Shown here piece after piece: positions 1 to 12,730 of a stretch of DNA of 64,000 nt; the stretch's first letter is position 1, and every line of letters begins with the position of its first letter. The translations under genes and the position numbers were made by a program. The notes under the pieces are model-generated. The model made no database searches, was not told the DNA's origin, and was given only the letters and a program-made list of their open reading frames with translations. Source of the stretch: Macrocystis pyrifera. Lineage: Eukaryota; Sar; Phaeophyceae; Laminariales; Laminariaceae. The stretch spans positions 4,190,320-4,254,319 of the forward strand of contig JASSKH010000035.1 in the NCBI GenBank assembly GCA_031763025.1. Direction: 5' to 3'.

Positions 1-783
1 GACCCTCCGTCTTTGCCCGCCGCCCTTGACTTGAAGGCATGCCCCGTACTTACAGCGTCTGAGGCGTTGCCCGAAGAGGAGTATTTACCTACTCGCGAGG
101 GAAGGAATAGGACGTCGGCGACTACACCCAACGAAGCAGAAACCATCCGGGCAAGACATGACGCGTCCGACGACCACGGCGTTACGATGTATAGATCGAC
201 GTCTTCTTGGCCGAAGCTCCCGGGGTTTATCGACTCCGATACATTGCCACACAACAACTCGTATGCTGCAGGAGACAGCGGCGCTCTCAGCGTGGCGACC
301 ATGAACTACGACGTGGCCGGTACCCGGCCTGCCGACAGCTTCGTTTGCAAAGAGATCGAGACAATCGTGGCAGACGCAGGTATCGCTTCAAACAGACTTG
401 GCCGTCTGTCTTCGTTATGTCTTGAGAACAACCGACGTTCCAGCGACTCCCGTACGGCTGCGACACCTGCTTCGACTGGCGTATCCAATGCCGGAAAACA
501 AGCGCGGAGCGGACCCGGACAGTCGGTGACCCAGGCGTCGCCCCGCGAGCACCTTATGCCCGTTATAGCAGGTTTCGGGGACTGCGAGGCGCCGTTTATG
601 GGTTTCCTCACCAACTTCAAGTGGGGATGTTACTTCAACGTCGTGTCCGCTATGACTCTCCATCTGCTTGAACTTACCGACCAGTTCGACGACGATGGTT
701 TTACCCAATCCGCGACGACGTTTCTGGCACACGTGCGGGAATTGTCGTCGTCTTTGGCGAAGGGGCAGGATCGACATATGAAG
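1..783 (+). CDS. USP-like protease gene 1, exon with Cys box (runs off window start)
   Basis: The frame is open from base 1, so the true start lies outside the window. Near residues 190-215 of the visible part the sequence GFLTNFKWGCYFNVVSAM matches the catalytic cysteine box of ubiquitin-specific proteases (peptidase C19: Gly-Leu-x-Asn...Cys-Tyr-x-Asn). The preceding 180 residues are Ser/Thr/Ala-rich and look disordered. The frame can end at an AAG|GTTGGT donor (phase 0) at 783/784, since beyond it the reading becomes low-complexity Tyr/Ile. The inferred job is removal of ubiquitin or a ubiquitin-like protein from substrates. Assignment rests on spacing of short motifs; a transposon- or virus-derived C19 relative is possible. 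Confidence 0.55.
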
Positions 784-1401
784 GTTGGTACCTACCGTTG
801 CAGTCGTAGATATTTATATATATATATGTTTTTCGAGCGTGTGCTGATACGTCATGATAGTAGGACAACGCGAGTTTCATTGGTGAATGAAGGCCATGAC
901 ATCCAGTTTTTGGGCAAGTGATGCCTACAAACCTGCTGTTCGTAGCGATAATTATGGTCGACCAATGTATGGGCAGTGTCGGCGTGGCTTTCCCTGCTGA
1001 ACTTGAGTACATTATATGGCGGCAGCATTTTTCTTTACTCTTGCATGTTTACTCCAGCACAGATGTTGAAATACTCCCCCAGATACTTTCGTCTAAACGC
1101 CAAACAAACACGTGTTGTTTGATAAAGCGCCGTTTGCTAGCGTACCGGTCTGGTACCCAAGTGTCCATGATAGTCCGCTAACATCACCGTGTCCTTTCAA
1201 TTTCTGAATCAACGAATTTAAACGCAGCGAATAAATGAGGACGTTTTACGGGAAGTCCTAGGGGGAGAGCGGCAAGGGGGTGCCACCTTTGGAACAGTCG
1301 ACGGAGTGGGTGGTGACCCGAGCGAAGTATGGGAGGCGGTATGCACCAGCTTAATGACAGGGAGCACCTCCGGGAAAAGCGTCGGAGAATGTCACAAATA
1401 G

Positions 1402-2277
1402 CGGCGTTTCTTCGGTACGACGGAGAGGTCCACCGTTATCGACTGCCCGAAGCACCACGGCATGCCGGTATCAGAAGAAATCAACGCAAAGCACGGCATG
1501 GCCGTTATTATTCAATTGGACTTAACGTCATCGGGCGTTGCGAGCATTGGTGAACGATTGGACAAGATTAAGTCGAAGAGCCGCGACCTCAACGGGGAAC
1601 CCGACTTCAACAGTATAATCTTACGGGATTGCCCCCTGTGCTTAGAGGATGGGGTTGTGCCCACCGACCCAGTAAGGGTTGCACGTTGCTTCGACGACGG
1701 TTCGCCCCGCGTCTTTCTTGTGACGATTGGGTCCAACTGGCACAGCAAGAAAAAGAAGACTGTGGACCTTGCGCATGTCGTGGAGATGTACGGATCGACG
1801 TATGACCTCACCGGCGTCATCTACTGCACGGGTGGGGGGAAACACTTCGATTGCCAGTTATATCTGGGGGGGTGCTGGCGTTCGTACAACGACTTGCGAC
1901 ACGGGGGCGAAATCATTCACACGCACTGGTTTGATCCAGACCTGAACCGAGGTTCGGAGTACCAGTTCATGTATACCAGGCACGACCTGGTACGTGGCGC
2001 TGTAGAAGGGATGACGCGGGAATCTCTTGAGCACAGCCGTGGATGCGGGGACGACCCTGTCGACCATGGGGCATCTTTACCTTTCCCCACAGGAGGGGAG
2101 AGAGGCGCTACCGTTGGGTCGGCGCGGCGGTTGCCGAAACGCGGCGCAGCGAGCGTTGGTGGAGTGCAGGATGACGACACACCGCAGGAATCGCGCCAAC
2201 GTTGTCAACGGGCGTGTACGAACCACGTACAAGCGCGGATGTCTCACCCACAAGCATGTGGCCTACAGGTGCGCTAG
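1402..2277 (+). CDS. USP-like protease gene 1, exon with His box
   Basis: The frame opens after an AG at 1400-1401, phase 0, matching the donor at 783. It begins with an FFGTTERSTVIDCP stretch resembling the USP segment after the Cys box (F-x-G...C). A CPLC pair follows near 1630, like a USP zinc finger half. Then comes a His box: YDLTGVIYCTGGGKHFDCQL, a Trp and YNDL near 1800-1890, and a closing YQFMYTR near 1960. H in KHFDC and N/D in YNDL are candidate catalytic partners of the cysteine in the previous exon. The frame stays open to a TAG at 2275-2277, but the last 90 residues look poor and may be intron or untranslated. Confidence 0.6.
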   Translation, partial: RRFFGTTERSTVIDCPKHHGMPVSEEINAKHGMAVIIQLDLTSSGVASIGERLDKIKSKSRDLNGEPDFNSIILRDCPLCLEDGVVPTDPVRVARCFDDGSPRVFLVTIGSNWHSKKKKTVDLAHVVEMYGSTYDLTGVIYCTGGGKHFDCQLYLGGCWRSYNDLRHGGEIIHTHWFDPDLNRGSEYQFMYTRHDLVRGAVEGMTRESLEHSRGCGDDPVDHGASLPFPTGGERGATVGSARRLPKRGAASVGGVQDDDTPQESRQRCQRACTNHVQARMSHPQACGLQVR

Positions 2278-3400
2278 CATAACCAATCGGCCGTATCACG
2301 TACTTAGCGTGGAAAAGATCGGGTCATTGATCCGCACAGCCGATATTCAATAGCCCATGGATATCATCCAACGACATACACTTCGCAAATTAACGTAAAA
2401 AGAGTTCAAAACCGAACGGGAACTCGAAGTAAAACAGTCTTGTCTAGTGCTCATTAGCACCCTCGCGAGTTCGTAAACTGTAGCCCGATCATATACTGGG
2501 CCCACGAACGACATACAAATTGAAAAAAAAAAACAGTAAGCACTTACACACACCAGCGGTCATAGGGCGGGTCTGTGCCGAGGTCTGAACAATTACGTGC
2601 GTGCTGGTGCCACCATAATGACGTATACATGCACTTCCCGTGCAATACACGGCATCTACTCCTGTGAGACCGGCTAGGGTTGGTAGACCTGAATGCCACC
2701 GTCTGCAGGGTAGTACAACCGCAGGTCTCGCACGTTTAGTACGTCGATGTAGCCAGGCTGACACGCGCATTCGTGGTGCTCTCACAGGTAACTACACCTT
2801 TTGTAACTGCTATGGGGGGTTAAATCACGCCCCCAGTTTTTACAGCTACGTCCAGATGGTAACCACACCACAAAGGTGCAAAACATGTACGCTTACTAAA
2901 AAAGTCGTCCAACGTAGTCCCACCTCCTTTTGGAAATACTCTCACACCGTGGTTCCCCACTATTTGAAGTTTCGTAAGACAAACCAACGACATAGAAGTA
3001 CGCTTGCTACGTACCACTCTGCATCGGAAATCGGTGGACTTGATATAACCTGACAGGGTAACGTTTTGGAGTGTAACGCAAACGGTCGCGATTCGATGTT
3101 CCTCACATGTATTTTGCAGAGTGGGCAGTGTCTAGACACACTGCTTCCCCTGCGTCGATATAATGTTTCACCCCACGCACACGCATATCGGTCAGCGCCC
3201 CAACAAACAATCGCGCAAAAAATGTAGCTGTGCCCCGTAGAAGGCACGGGGAGAAAACAAATCACGAGTACCTCCCTTGCACGGTTGGCGCCTGGCGGTT
3301 CATCATTCACCTCCGACCCATGCCGGCCGCCAATCAGAAGCCCGACTACGGAGTTCCAGACGTGGAAATCACGGGAGTATTCAGCGCTGAAGACTGACAG
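2278..3400 (+). other. intergenic, no gene recognised
   Basis: Only short overlapping ORFs without recognisable motifs occur here, on both strands. It separates the two USP-like genes and presumably holds the 3' end of gene 1 and the promoter and early exons of gene 2. Confidence 0.4.
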
Positions 3401-3771
3401 GACGATGGAAGTAGCGTCGAGTTTTTGTACGAAGAAATCGCTCCCGCACTCCCACCTCTTCTGACCGACAAGGAACTGCGGGAGAGGACACACGAGATTG
3501 GATGGGATCCTGACGACCTTTCGCGAGTCGACCTGGTTGTTACTTCTAGAATTTGCGAGAACGAAGAGTTTAATTTGACTCTGCGCCTCATCCCAAACGA
3601 TAGAAACAACTGTTTTGCGACGGCGCTGCTCCTGGCCTTAATCGCGCTTTCTTCACAGCCTGGCATGAAATGGCCACAGCCAGACGAGGTTACCCATCAA
3701 GCAAAACCGTTCTGGGGAGTCGTCGCGAAAATACAAAGGGCAATGGCTACAGCTCCGTCGAAGAGGCGCAG
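3401..3771 (+). CDS. USP-like protease gene 2, candidate Cys-box exon
   Basis: An in-frame TGA at 3395-3397 is followed by a CAG acceptor at 3398-3400. The exon reads DDGSSVEFLYEEIAPALPPL and then an acidic stretch. Near 3585-3640 it has RLIPNDRNNCFATALLLAL, which fits the USP cysteine box (Asn-x-x-Asn-x-Cys-Phe followed by a hydrophobic helix). A CAG|GTGATG donor at 3771/3772 ends it in phase 2. The next clear exon (4299) is only open in phase 0, so either a small exon between them has been missed or this donor is not the one used. The order Cys box then His box matches gene 1, so the genes look like diverged tandem duplicates. Confidence 0.5.
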
Positions 3772-4298
3772 GTGATGAGGATACCACGAAGCGTCTGTGT
3801 TTGCAGACGTAACTCACGAACGATATCCCGTGTTATGAATGGTGTGTTTCATGGCGGCGTCACCGCCCAGCACTTCCTATGTTATGGTGTTGTCAATCTA
3901 TTGCAGTTACTGTCACGCACGTAGTGCTGTTGGATTTTGTCCATACCAATCGTACTTCGTCCAGAACTAATACTTCGTCGTCCAGAACGAATTGTCATAA
4001 AATATGTTGATCAGTGTGCTGTACGTACGGCCGATGGATTGGACTTAACACTTGATGTAGTCCTTCCTGAGACGCTCCGTTGGGGTCGAAGACGTGTTGT
4101 GTTGAATACCTGAATCGAACTTACCGCAAAGATTGTTTAAATATTGGAGTCGGGCTAACCCCAAGCGTGCCGGTTACCTAAAGGACACGTTGCATCGTGT
4201 TTGTCAAATCGTGAAATATGTCGCTCTCAACGACCGTTCAATATTTACCTCGTGTTAGTTACTCGCCATCTAATACCTACAAAATACTCTTCTTTCAG

Positions 4299-4439
4299 GA
4301 TGATTTGAGCAATGCGGTCGATGTAGCTCTCACGGGCACCAACAGCTCGACGCCGATTGCGGGTGCGGGGGGTAGCATGGGCGACCCGGCGAGTCGAATC
4401 GAGGCTTGTTGCAATCAGGGGAAAATGCCTGACAACGAG
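4299..4439 (+). CDS. USP-like protease gene 2, 47-codon exon
   Basis: A pyrimidine-rich acceptor (TTCTTTCAG) and a strong GTGAGA donor bracket 141 nt, open only in phase 0. It encodes a Gly/Ser-rich linker and then RIEACCNQGKMPDNE. No domain is recognised. It lies between the Cys and His boxes, where USPs often have variable insertions. Confidence 0.5.
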
Positions 4440-4660
4440 GTGAGATTCGCACTCTATGGAAAAGACCAGGCTTGTTAGTATGGGTGAAGCTACCTACTCA
4501 TTGACATGTCTCTTAGTGGTGACTTCGCGACCGGTCGATTGCGTCCTAGAGGCGCCGACGATTACGTCAGCGTAGTTGGTTGCTTCGATTCCCTTATATT
4601 CTCTCGGGTCATATAAACCGATCTGACGCAGTTCGTTCGCACTGGATTGTGACTCCCCAG

Positions 4661-5305
4661 GACACTTCGACGATCGCAACAACGCGCAAAAGCTTGGGGA
4701 TGGACAGCGATTGGTTCATTGATGGATGCGACACTCACGGCGGACAAGTCGTGGGTCCCCCCCTCACCTACACTAGCCCTGTAACATCCCCAAGCCTCAT
4801 CATACTTCCCAGGCGCGACCGAGCGCACGATGTTGCCCAGGCCATCTCCGCCATCGAAGACAGCAGCGAACAGGGATTCTCGCCTTCGTGTGTGAAGACC
4901 GGTCGTTGCCCTATATGCCCGAGTGCGAGGGCCCAGACGCACTGCTGGCGCGTCTTGACCGGCAGTAAGGACCCCCCGCGCGCCTTGTTCCTGACGGCAG
5001 GACGAGGCACGGCCATAGATGGCGTAACCAGTCCCTCGGCGTCATTGGCAATCGTGTCGCAGGGAAAGCCGTATAAGCTGGTCGCTGTCATATACGACCA
5101 CTTGGGCGCGTTTCATTTTTCCTGCCAAGCACGATTCTGCGGCCGGTGGATATACTTCGACGACTTAAACAGCCGTGACGGCACCCCGACACACGACGGT
5201 GACTTCAACCCAACGCCCGGGGGAGGTGCCGCGGGGCCGCCATACATTTTCGTGTATTCACGAGACTACGAGGCCGAGGAGAAGAAAAGAAGAGCCGACG
5301 AAGCG
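4661..5305 (+). CDS. USP-like protease gene 2, exon with His box
   Basis: The exon is 645 nt (215 codons, phase 0 at both ends), between a GACTCCCCAG acceptor and a GCG|GTGAGT donor. It carries a CPIC pair near 4912, then PPRALFLTAG, and the USP His box: YKLVAVIYDHLGAFHFSCQA, a GRWIYFDDL segment and PYIFVYSRDYE at the end. The HFSC histidine and FDDL aspartate are the expected catalytic residues. Gene 1 shows the same order (CP-x-C, PR-x-LFLT-like, HF-x-C, W, Tyr-x-x-Tyr-x-R), which is the main evidence that the two genes are paralogues. The tail after the domain is Glu/Lys-rich. Confidence 0.7.
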
Positions 5306-5575
5306 GTGAGTACACCAACCCACCACAAAAATGCTTTATCTGGCATTAAAAAAAAAAAGAAGCGACAAGCACGACCTGTTCGCATAGGTGCAATAAGTGG
5401 AGCAGAGTCGAGGAAGTGTTTGTGTTTAGACCGTGTTTTTTTGTAGTAGTAGTTTCGTTACCACAAGGAATAATCGGAGCGATTAAGACGCGCATAATAA
5501 CACATGATTCTTGATCGAAAATAGACAATAACGTGACTGACACTACAATCCCCGTGCGTGCACGTGTTGATCAAG

Positions 5576-5815
5576 GTATTTGACGCACTCGCCACCGATG
5601 CATCGAATCCGGCGGACGTCCTGGCTGAGAGAAAAACAATTCAACGAGACAGGGAGATGGACGCCTTGATAACCGCCGGGAACGCAGCTATCCGTGCATC
5701 CAAACGCATTAAATTGCGCGACCGCGTCCTCGAACAGGAAGAGGATGGCGACAAGACAGGCCACATTGGCGGCACAGTCAGCTTTGCTCCTGATACAAAG
5801 GCAAGAGACGGTTGA
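5576..5815 (+). CDS. USP-like protease gene 2, last exon
   Basis: The frame is open in phase 0 from an AAG acceptor at 5573-5575 to a TGA at 5813-5815. It encodes VFDALATDASNPADVLAER followed by a highly charged, probably helical stretch rich in Arg, Lys and Glu. It continues the charged tail that starts at the end of the preceding exon. The acceptor is weak in pyrimidines, so the exact start is uncertain. Confidence 0.5.
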   Translation, partial: VFDALATDASNPADVLAERKTIQRDREMDALITAGNAAIRASKRIKLRDRVLEQEEDGDKTGHIGGTVSFAPDTKARDG

Positions 5816-7060
5816 CAAATTGAGGGGTGAAACGTAGACATAAGGTATTCGTAGCATTCTTGACAAATAAGACATGCCTTTCAAACAGCCCGGTTGTTTT
5901 CGTTCAGGCTATCAATACCATGTATATCAACATTTGATGGGGTTGATATACAAAAATCCCATGATGATTTTCAGCCATATCCGAGATGGTTTTGGTCGGC
6001 GGATCTCTACAAACGCTGCCCGTTTTTGGCGCTGTTTCGTCGCCGGGGCGTGCCTCATCAACGCATAGAACGCACGGCGCAAGAGTATCTGCCCGCTCAG
6101 CGCCCTAGCAGCCGCACGAGGCCGTCTGGTTGACACCTACGAAGGGATTTCCCAAAATCCCTCCACTGTCAGTGGTTTGGCCGATTGTCTCTCGACAGTG
6201 TATGCGTGGTGGTTCTGTTCGGCTCGTTTTCTCCGACGTCCGACTCGAGGGGAGGGTAATCCACCAGGCCGGCGAAGCAAAAATGAGAGCTTCCGCGGGT
6301 GTCTGTATCTGGGGCATCGATGGAACGGCTTGAATTACTAGCCACTTAGGCCTGATTGAGAACTGCCATTTCATAGAGAATATGCCAGGGGTATACGAGA
6401 GAGATATCGCAGGTCACCTACCCACCCATACTCCTAACGACGGCCAGCGGCACTCCAGGTGTACTAACCCTAAGAGAATATGTGCGACAGCAGCAGCACA
6501 GCTACAACTGTGACGGCACCTTTGCAGAAAGCTGAGCGATCGTTACAGCGGCTGCTGCGGAAGTTGTTAAAGTAGTCATACCGTCTTCTGGCCTTCCGTC
6601 ATTTTTCGGGTATACGGCAAGCAATCGTCAGCATCCTGCAGCAATTTAAGTTCCCAATCCGACGTCAGTCCGAAGACATGCAATTAAAAATCTCACCATG
6701 CTTATCAGAGTTGACTGCGGTACGCGCCCTCTCAATATCTCGGCATCCAGTCTAAGACTCCTGTAACTGCTCTACTGTATTCTCTGGCGCGAGTCTGCGA
6801 CTGGCAAGTGTCCAAGCCGCCTTGCTTACACCCTTCGGAATCCACAATATATTTATACAGCATTTTCCTGTCAACACCACCCTAACAGGCGTTTGCCGAC
6901 CTGGAGAGGTCCTTGGACAAGGCCGGCTATATCGAACTGGGACTAGACAATGCCGGCATGGAACACAAAGTGGCGGGTATTGGTTCGATTGCGTCGTGGA
7001 TCATTTCTTCGCGCGCGATTCAGAATCGGCCATGTCTGTCGCGGAACGCAGGTGAACGAT
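5816..7060 (+). other. coding-looking fragments, unassigned
   Basis: Two stretches look like exons but belong to no family I recognise. One is 5909-6133, after TTTTCGTTCAG, with FDGVDIQKSHDDFQPYPRWF. The other is 6893-7051, between CTAACAG and CAG|GTGAAC, with AFADLERSLDKAGYIELG. They could be pieces of a third member of the tandem cluster or of another gene. Between them (6340-6820) nothing is recognised. Confidence 0.25.
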
Positions 7061-8900
7061 GCTCCCCTAAGATGTGCTTTATACAGAGCCAAAGGAGCAA
7101 GCGTACGAGAGGGGGGAAGGGGGAGTTTTGTTTAGAACACTGGCTGGTCGGGACTATTCGGTTTTAAACTAGTCGACTGTAAAGTTGCATCTCTTCAGCA
7201 GTTACTGGCGCGTAACTTTGAAACGCGCCTCGTAATATTTACTGCGCACATACCGGAGACGTCGCCTGTCTGCTCACCCCGACGAGCTGCGCCACCGCCC
7301 GTGGTGTACCCTTAAAATAGGTCCAGCGATAGCTTGAACAGATACAGGTACAAAACGTTTTCTTGATGGGCAATCATATCCAGCGTATTAACTTGTGTAG
7401 TACATAGACACGCCAATCAGCTTAAAGTGTTTCTTTGTTTTTTTATTTTAATCCTCCGGCGGATTGGTAAAAATATAGCTTTATTCTCACCACACTTGCA
7501 CGTTCCAATTTTGTGCCGTGTGTCAATTAAGCCCATAGCTCCCGTTGCATCAGAACAGGCTATTACCCCTGGAGTTTGGACACGTTGACCCGACCTGACC
7601 CCCGAGAGGAGCAGGTGCGGTGGAGATAGCCACCCGCGAGAGTCATATCTCCGGGGTAGTGTGGGACTTGCGCAAGCTCACCCACTAACAAGACCCGAGG
7701 CCATGAGGCCTTCCTGCCGGACTTGGTCCATTTACGATCCACCCTACCTGCTGGGCCGTTGAACGTGTTTATTAAGTCCATTGAGGCAGACCGGTATGTA
7801 ACGTCTGACATGCCTTGCGTTACAGTAAAACAAGGACATGGGTAAGCCTCTACAAAGGTCCCCCCAACGTCATCTCGAACTTATTTTGTTTTGGCGATCC
7901 CTGACTTCCACTTTCTTTCGAGACATTTCCGCCTGACCTCGCTGCTTCCACTATTATTGCAGCTGAGTGTAATGTTCGTTTACTGACGCCCAAGTTCGTA
8001 TACTCCTGTCCCTTCTGTGCGTCTCCTTGAATACCAAAACGCTTACTATCGTGTATTTCATACCGAAACAGGGGGTGCCCTGTGGATATTCTTCGGGAGT
8101 GTTTCGACCGCCACGCCCCCATTCTGAATGAGGATGGAAGAAGACGTCTAAGTACTCTGCACCAGGAATATCCTATCTGGGGGAAGGGGGGCGCAGTAAG
8201 GACGCTCTACAACACATTGAAGTAAAACCTTAACGTTTGGTGTCCGCAATGATACAATTTGATGGACAGGTTGCATCTTGGCGTTGGCTCTCCCTCGTTC
8301 GATCCGTTTCGCGATCTAGCACTTCGCCAGAGCACTGCTGATTGAAGTATTAATACATGAGGTAGCAGCGCGTTCAGGCCGACCCAGGATTGTAACGATC
8401 GGTATTCACCTATTTGCGGTCCGTCGCGCCTGATTTGGGCCATCAGTAAGCGCAAGAAGGTAATGTTGCGTGCTTTTGGGGCACCAGCGTTCGCGGTATG
8501 GCTTCAAGCGGGAGTAGAGTTGGTCATCTGGTAGGTACAAGGTTACGCCAGGGTGGCTGCTGTCGTGTAAGCTTAGTGATGTCATAATCCGTGTCGACAG
8601 ACGAGGTGGCGGATTACAGGCCTCGGGTGATGGGCCTCGCTCGGTAGCCCCGATGATTCTCTTATGATTTGTGCAATAGTAAAGTGTCATCTGCCAAAAC
8701 CTGCTTCTTTTGCGCGTCTCTCGATCTCTCTATAACGCCCCCCCCTGCGTTTTCACCACAGTAGCCCTCGTTGAGCTTCTGCTAGAGGATGTCACCCATG
8801 GTGCAGGTGGAACCATACTCATAGCGGATGGAATACATTTAGAGTGACATTTTGTGTTCTTTGTAATGATTCAAGAGGGCTATCATTTGAGTGAACTCGA
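7061..8900. other. unassigned region before the satellite
   Basis: Several - strand ORFs of 80-95 codons (7563-7811, 7850-8122, 8406-8690) lack recognisable motifs. They might be remnants of a mobile element, but no retroviral-type zinc knuckle, protease or polymerase motif was found. A single TATTAATA palindrome lies at 8348-8355. Confidence 0.3.
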
Positions 8901-8929
8901 CGCGTCGGCGGAGTGGTCGGGGGCTAGAT

Positions 8930-10870
8930 ACGGCGATCCTGAACATGGCGAAGAGTCCTCGAGGAAGGGCAGTGGGTGTCCCGGTTGTTCCGGTGGCCTG
9001 GGAGACAGGGAAGGGAGACATTATTTTTGGGAGGTACCGTACCTGGGCAAGTCGTAGGGGTCCGACGACAGTGGTGTTTTTCAACCGGATAATTCAGCGG
9101 GTTTGTCAGTGCAGCATTCAGGAAAATTCTCACTGTCAAGGAACGGCATGGTGCGGGATAGTTTTAGCTGTGATAGGGAGGACAGAGGCGGGGGATAATT
9201 AATTGCGGAGGTCTAGAACACGGACAACTTGTAGGGGCAGGGCAAGGAATAGGTATCCCAACCTACGTATCATTCTAGGTCTCCATTGCAGCAATCCCAT
9301 TAATTAGCGTTAGTAATGAAGAGGAATGGGCGGGATGGTTTTTCATGTGGCCGGGAGACAGGCGCAGGGAGTAATGGCGGATGTACTGGACATGGGCAGC
9401 GTATAGGGGTTGAGCATGGGTGGGGTTTTCCAACTTGATAATTGTTTGGGTTGTCGTTCCAGCATTCAGCTAAACTGACGTCGCTCGGGAATGGGGGTTG
9501 GCGGGTTCGTGTTTCCTGTGGTCGGGAGGACAGACGCAGGGAGCAATGAATTTACGAAGCTTTGGAAACGGGCAACTTGTAAGGGTCACGCGGGGGCGAG
9601 GTACTTGATTGACTACATACATATCATGCAGGGTTTTCATTGCAGCAACCCCCTATATTTGCATTATTCACGAATGAGAATGGGCGGATTGGTTGTTCCT
9701 TTGGTTAAGGAGACCGCCGCAGGGAGCAACGGCGAATGTACTGGACAGAGACAGCGCGTACGGGTCATTGGGGTGGCTGGAGTATTACAACCTAGATATT
9801 CTGATGGGTGTTATTGGAAGCATTCAGCATAATTGGCGTTGCACAGGAAGGGGAGTGTGCGGGTTTCACCTGTGATCGGGAGGACATCCGCAGTGAGCAG
9901 TGAATCACCGAGGCTTTGGACACGGTCAACTTGTAGGGGTCGGGCAGTGAGCAGTGAATTACAGAGGGTTTGGGCAGGGTCAACTTGTAGGGGTCGGGCG
10001 AGGGCGCAGTGTGACAACCTACATATCTGGCTGGGTCTCAATTTTTATACCCTAAAATTAGCATCATTCAAAACTGTGAGGGGGCGGGTTGATTGTTCCT
10101 GTTGTCGGGCAGACAGGCGCAGGGAGTAATAGCGGATGTACTGGACACGTGGTGCGCGAAAAGGTCGATCGTGGGTGGGATTTTCCAACCTGGATGCTAT
10201 CATGGGTGGTCTTTGCAGCATTCGTCGAGATTTGCTTTGTTCAGGAACATGAGTGGGGGGGTGTTTGTCATGTGTGGTCGGGAGGGCAGGAGCCGGGTGG
10301 AATGAGTTGCGTATGTTGCGGACAAGGGCAACTTGTAGGAGTCGGGAGAGACGGGGTTTTCCAACCTCTATATTACAATGGGTGTTCCTAGCATGATTCC
10401 GCGCAACTAGCATTGGACAGGAAGGGGAGTGTAAGGCTTTGTTTTTCCTGTGCTCAGAGAGACAAGGGAGGGAGTACATAATCGTGGATGACTAGACAAA
10501 GGCATCTTATAGGGCTCGGGCGGTGGTGAGGCATTATAACGTTGATATTATGCTGGGTTTTCGTTGCAGCTATCCGCAAATAGATCACTAGACGAAGGCG
10601 GGTTATCTTAATCTTCGGTCGGGAAGACAGTGAAACGGGAGGGTACTGTGCACGGGCAGCCCGTAGGGGTCGGACGGGTTCGCGGTTTTACTAACTACAT
10701 TATATCCTGGGTTTTCATAGAAGAATTCCTCTAACTCATCATTGTTGAGGAAGCGGAACGCGTGGATTGGTTGTTCCTGTGGTCGGGGAGACGCAGAAGG
10801 GAGCAATGAATGGCAGGGGTACTGTACACGGGCAGCTCGTTAGGGGGCCTTTTTCCCACCTTGACTTGCA
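8930..10870 (+). repeat. about 174-bp tandem satellite
   Basis: A marker segment (GGGAGACAGGCGCAGGGAG and variants) recurs near 9001, 9177, 9353, 9526, 9707, 9877, 10107, 10278, 10456, 10621 and 10787, about 165-180 bp apart. Each unit also has GCAACTTGTAGGGGTCGGG and TGGGTTTTCATTGCAGCA-like parts. Units have diverged strongly. A 55-60-bp internal duplication at about 9893-10002 explains the one long interval. No coding signal is seen. Confidence 0.85.
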
Positions 10871-10979
10871 TCCCCCAAATCGCACCTAGGTGCTTTACAT
10901 AAACTACATGATATTCAGTACGAAACTAGGGTCCCAGTCTTATTGTAATGAAGAGATCATGTTTGCCTCGCGGGATGCC

Positions 10980-12730
10980 CAACAGGCTTAGGAGATCCCC
11001 TATTGCGAGTTAAGGGATCCCCCTAGTGAGGTGGTCCCTCTTGTCTTACGGGATCCCTATTTGCCTTGGGGGATCCCTTTTGACCTACGGGAACCCCATT
11101 AACCTTAGGGGACACCCCGTAATGACTCATGGTATTCAGTGTGAAATTGGGTCCCTGTCCTTATTATAGTGAGGGGGTATGACTTACGGGATCCCCATTT
11201 CCCTTAAGAGATCGTCCATAATAACTACGTGGTATTCATCTAGGAAACGGGTCCCGGTTCTCAAAATCGTCATTTGAGGTTCTCTCAGCGTCAATCCGTG
11301 AAACGAGCATTTTTCCTGCCGGGGAGCGAGTGAGTTTGCTGTTCCTGTAGTGGGGAAGACAGACGCAGGTGCAAAGAATGGCGAATGAACGGCCGAGGTA
11401 CTGGAGGCGGACAGCTCCTATAGGTCGAACGTAGATATTATGCTGGGTTTTTATTCCAGCAATCCGTAAAATAATGAGCGTTGATAAGGAAGAGGACCAG
11501 GTGGGTTGGTTGTTCGTGTCGTAGGGAAGACGAGAAAGGGACCTATGAGTTGCGGATGTACTAGACATGGACAGCTTGTAGGGATCAGGCGAGGGTGACG
11601 TATTACAACCGACCTTTTCTGCGAGGTTCTTATTGCAGCATTCCTCGAAATTAGCTTGAAATTAGGGTCCCAGCCCTTACTTCAATGAGATCCTATTTTC
11701 CTTGCGGGATGTCCAAAAATAGCTTAGAGGATCACCGTGTTGCGAGTTAGGGGATCCCCCTAGTTCGAGGATCCCTTTCGCCTCAGTCTCAAACATAGTG
11801 AGGGGGCTGTGTCTTACGGGATCCCCATTTGCCTTGGGGACCCCCCATAATAACTACTACGTGGTATCTTGGAGTTGGGGTCCAGTCCTCAATATAGTGA
11901 TGAGGGGGTCCTCTTGATTTGATTACGGGATCCGCGACAGGCAAAGGAAGTATCCCCTCTCGCCTTGAGTTTACAACACTTCCAACAACCAGGTTTGACA
12001 ACATGATTTTTCCGTATTAAATGTGGATGTATCTCCTATATCACAAATGATATAGGGATATCATCCATACGGTGTTAGGGGATCCCCCAATTGTCACAAT
12101 AACTTTTGAAGGAGAAACTGAATAGAAACGCTATATAACACGATTTGTACATGTTGGGTGTGCATGCAGTATACACATGATATGGGTCCCCTAATGCCGT
12201 TGTGGATCCCCGGGATCCCCTAAGGTAAGCAGGGACCCCCTAAGGTTTGAGGGGATCCCCTAACAGGCGTAGGGATTTGGTGTGTATCCTATATCACAAA
12301 TGATATAGGGATATCATCCATATGGTGTTAGGGGATCCCCCAATTGTCACAATAATTTGTGAAGGAGAAACTGAATAGAGACGCTATATCACAGTACACA
12401 CATGATACGGGTCCCCTAAAGTCGTTCCGCATCCCCTAACCTCATATGTGGATTCACCAACATCCTAGGGGATCCCCTAAGCTAGTAGGGGATCCCGTAA
12501 CCTCCCCTAAGCCTGTTAGGGGCATTTCCCTAACTGGCTTAGGGATTTGATGTACCTCCTGTATCATTTGAAGTATCTCCTATATCATTCATATCATCCA
12601 TATGTTGTTAGGGCATCCCCCAAGTTTCACAATAATTTTTGAAGGAAATTGCTTAATTGAGACGTATATCACAGTACACACATGATATGGGTCCCCTATA
12701 GTCGCTGACCTTGTAGGGGATCCCCTCCAG
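10980..12730. repeat. GGGATCCC-rich repeat region
   Basis: Palindromic GGGATCCC or GGGGATCCCC recurs every few tens of bases. It is interleaved with two more copies of the 174-bp unit (markers near 11353 and 11524). Three copies of a roughly 260-bp unit begin near 12030, 12285 and 12555. They share TATATCACAAATGATATAGG or its decayed form, then TTAGGGGATCCCCCAATTGT and a GGTCCCCTA end. No gene is seen. Confidence 0.75.
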
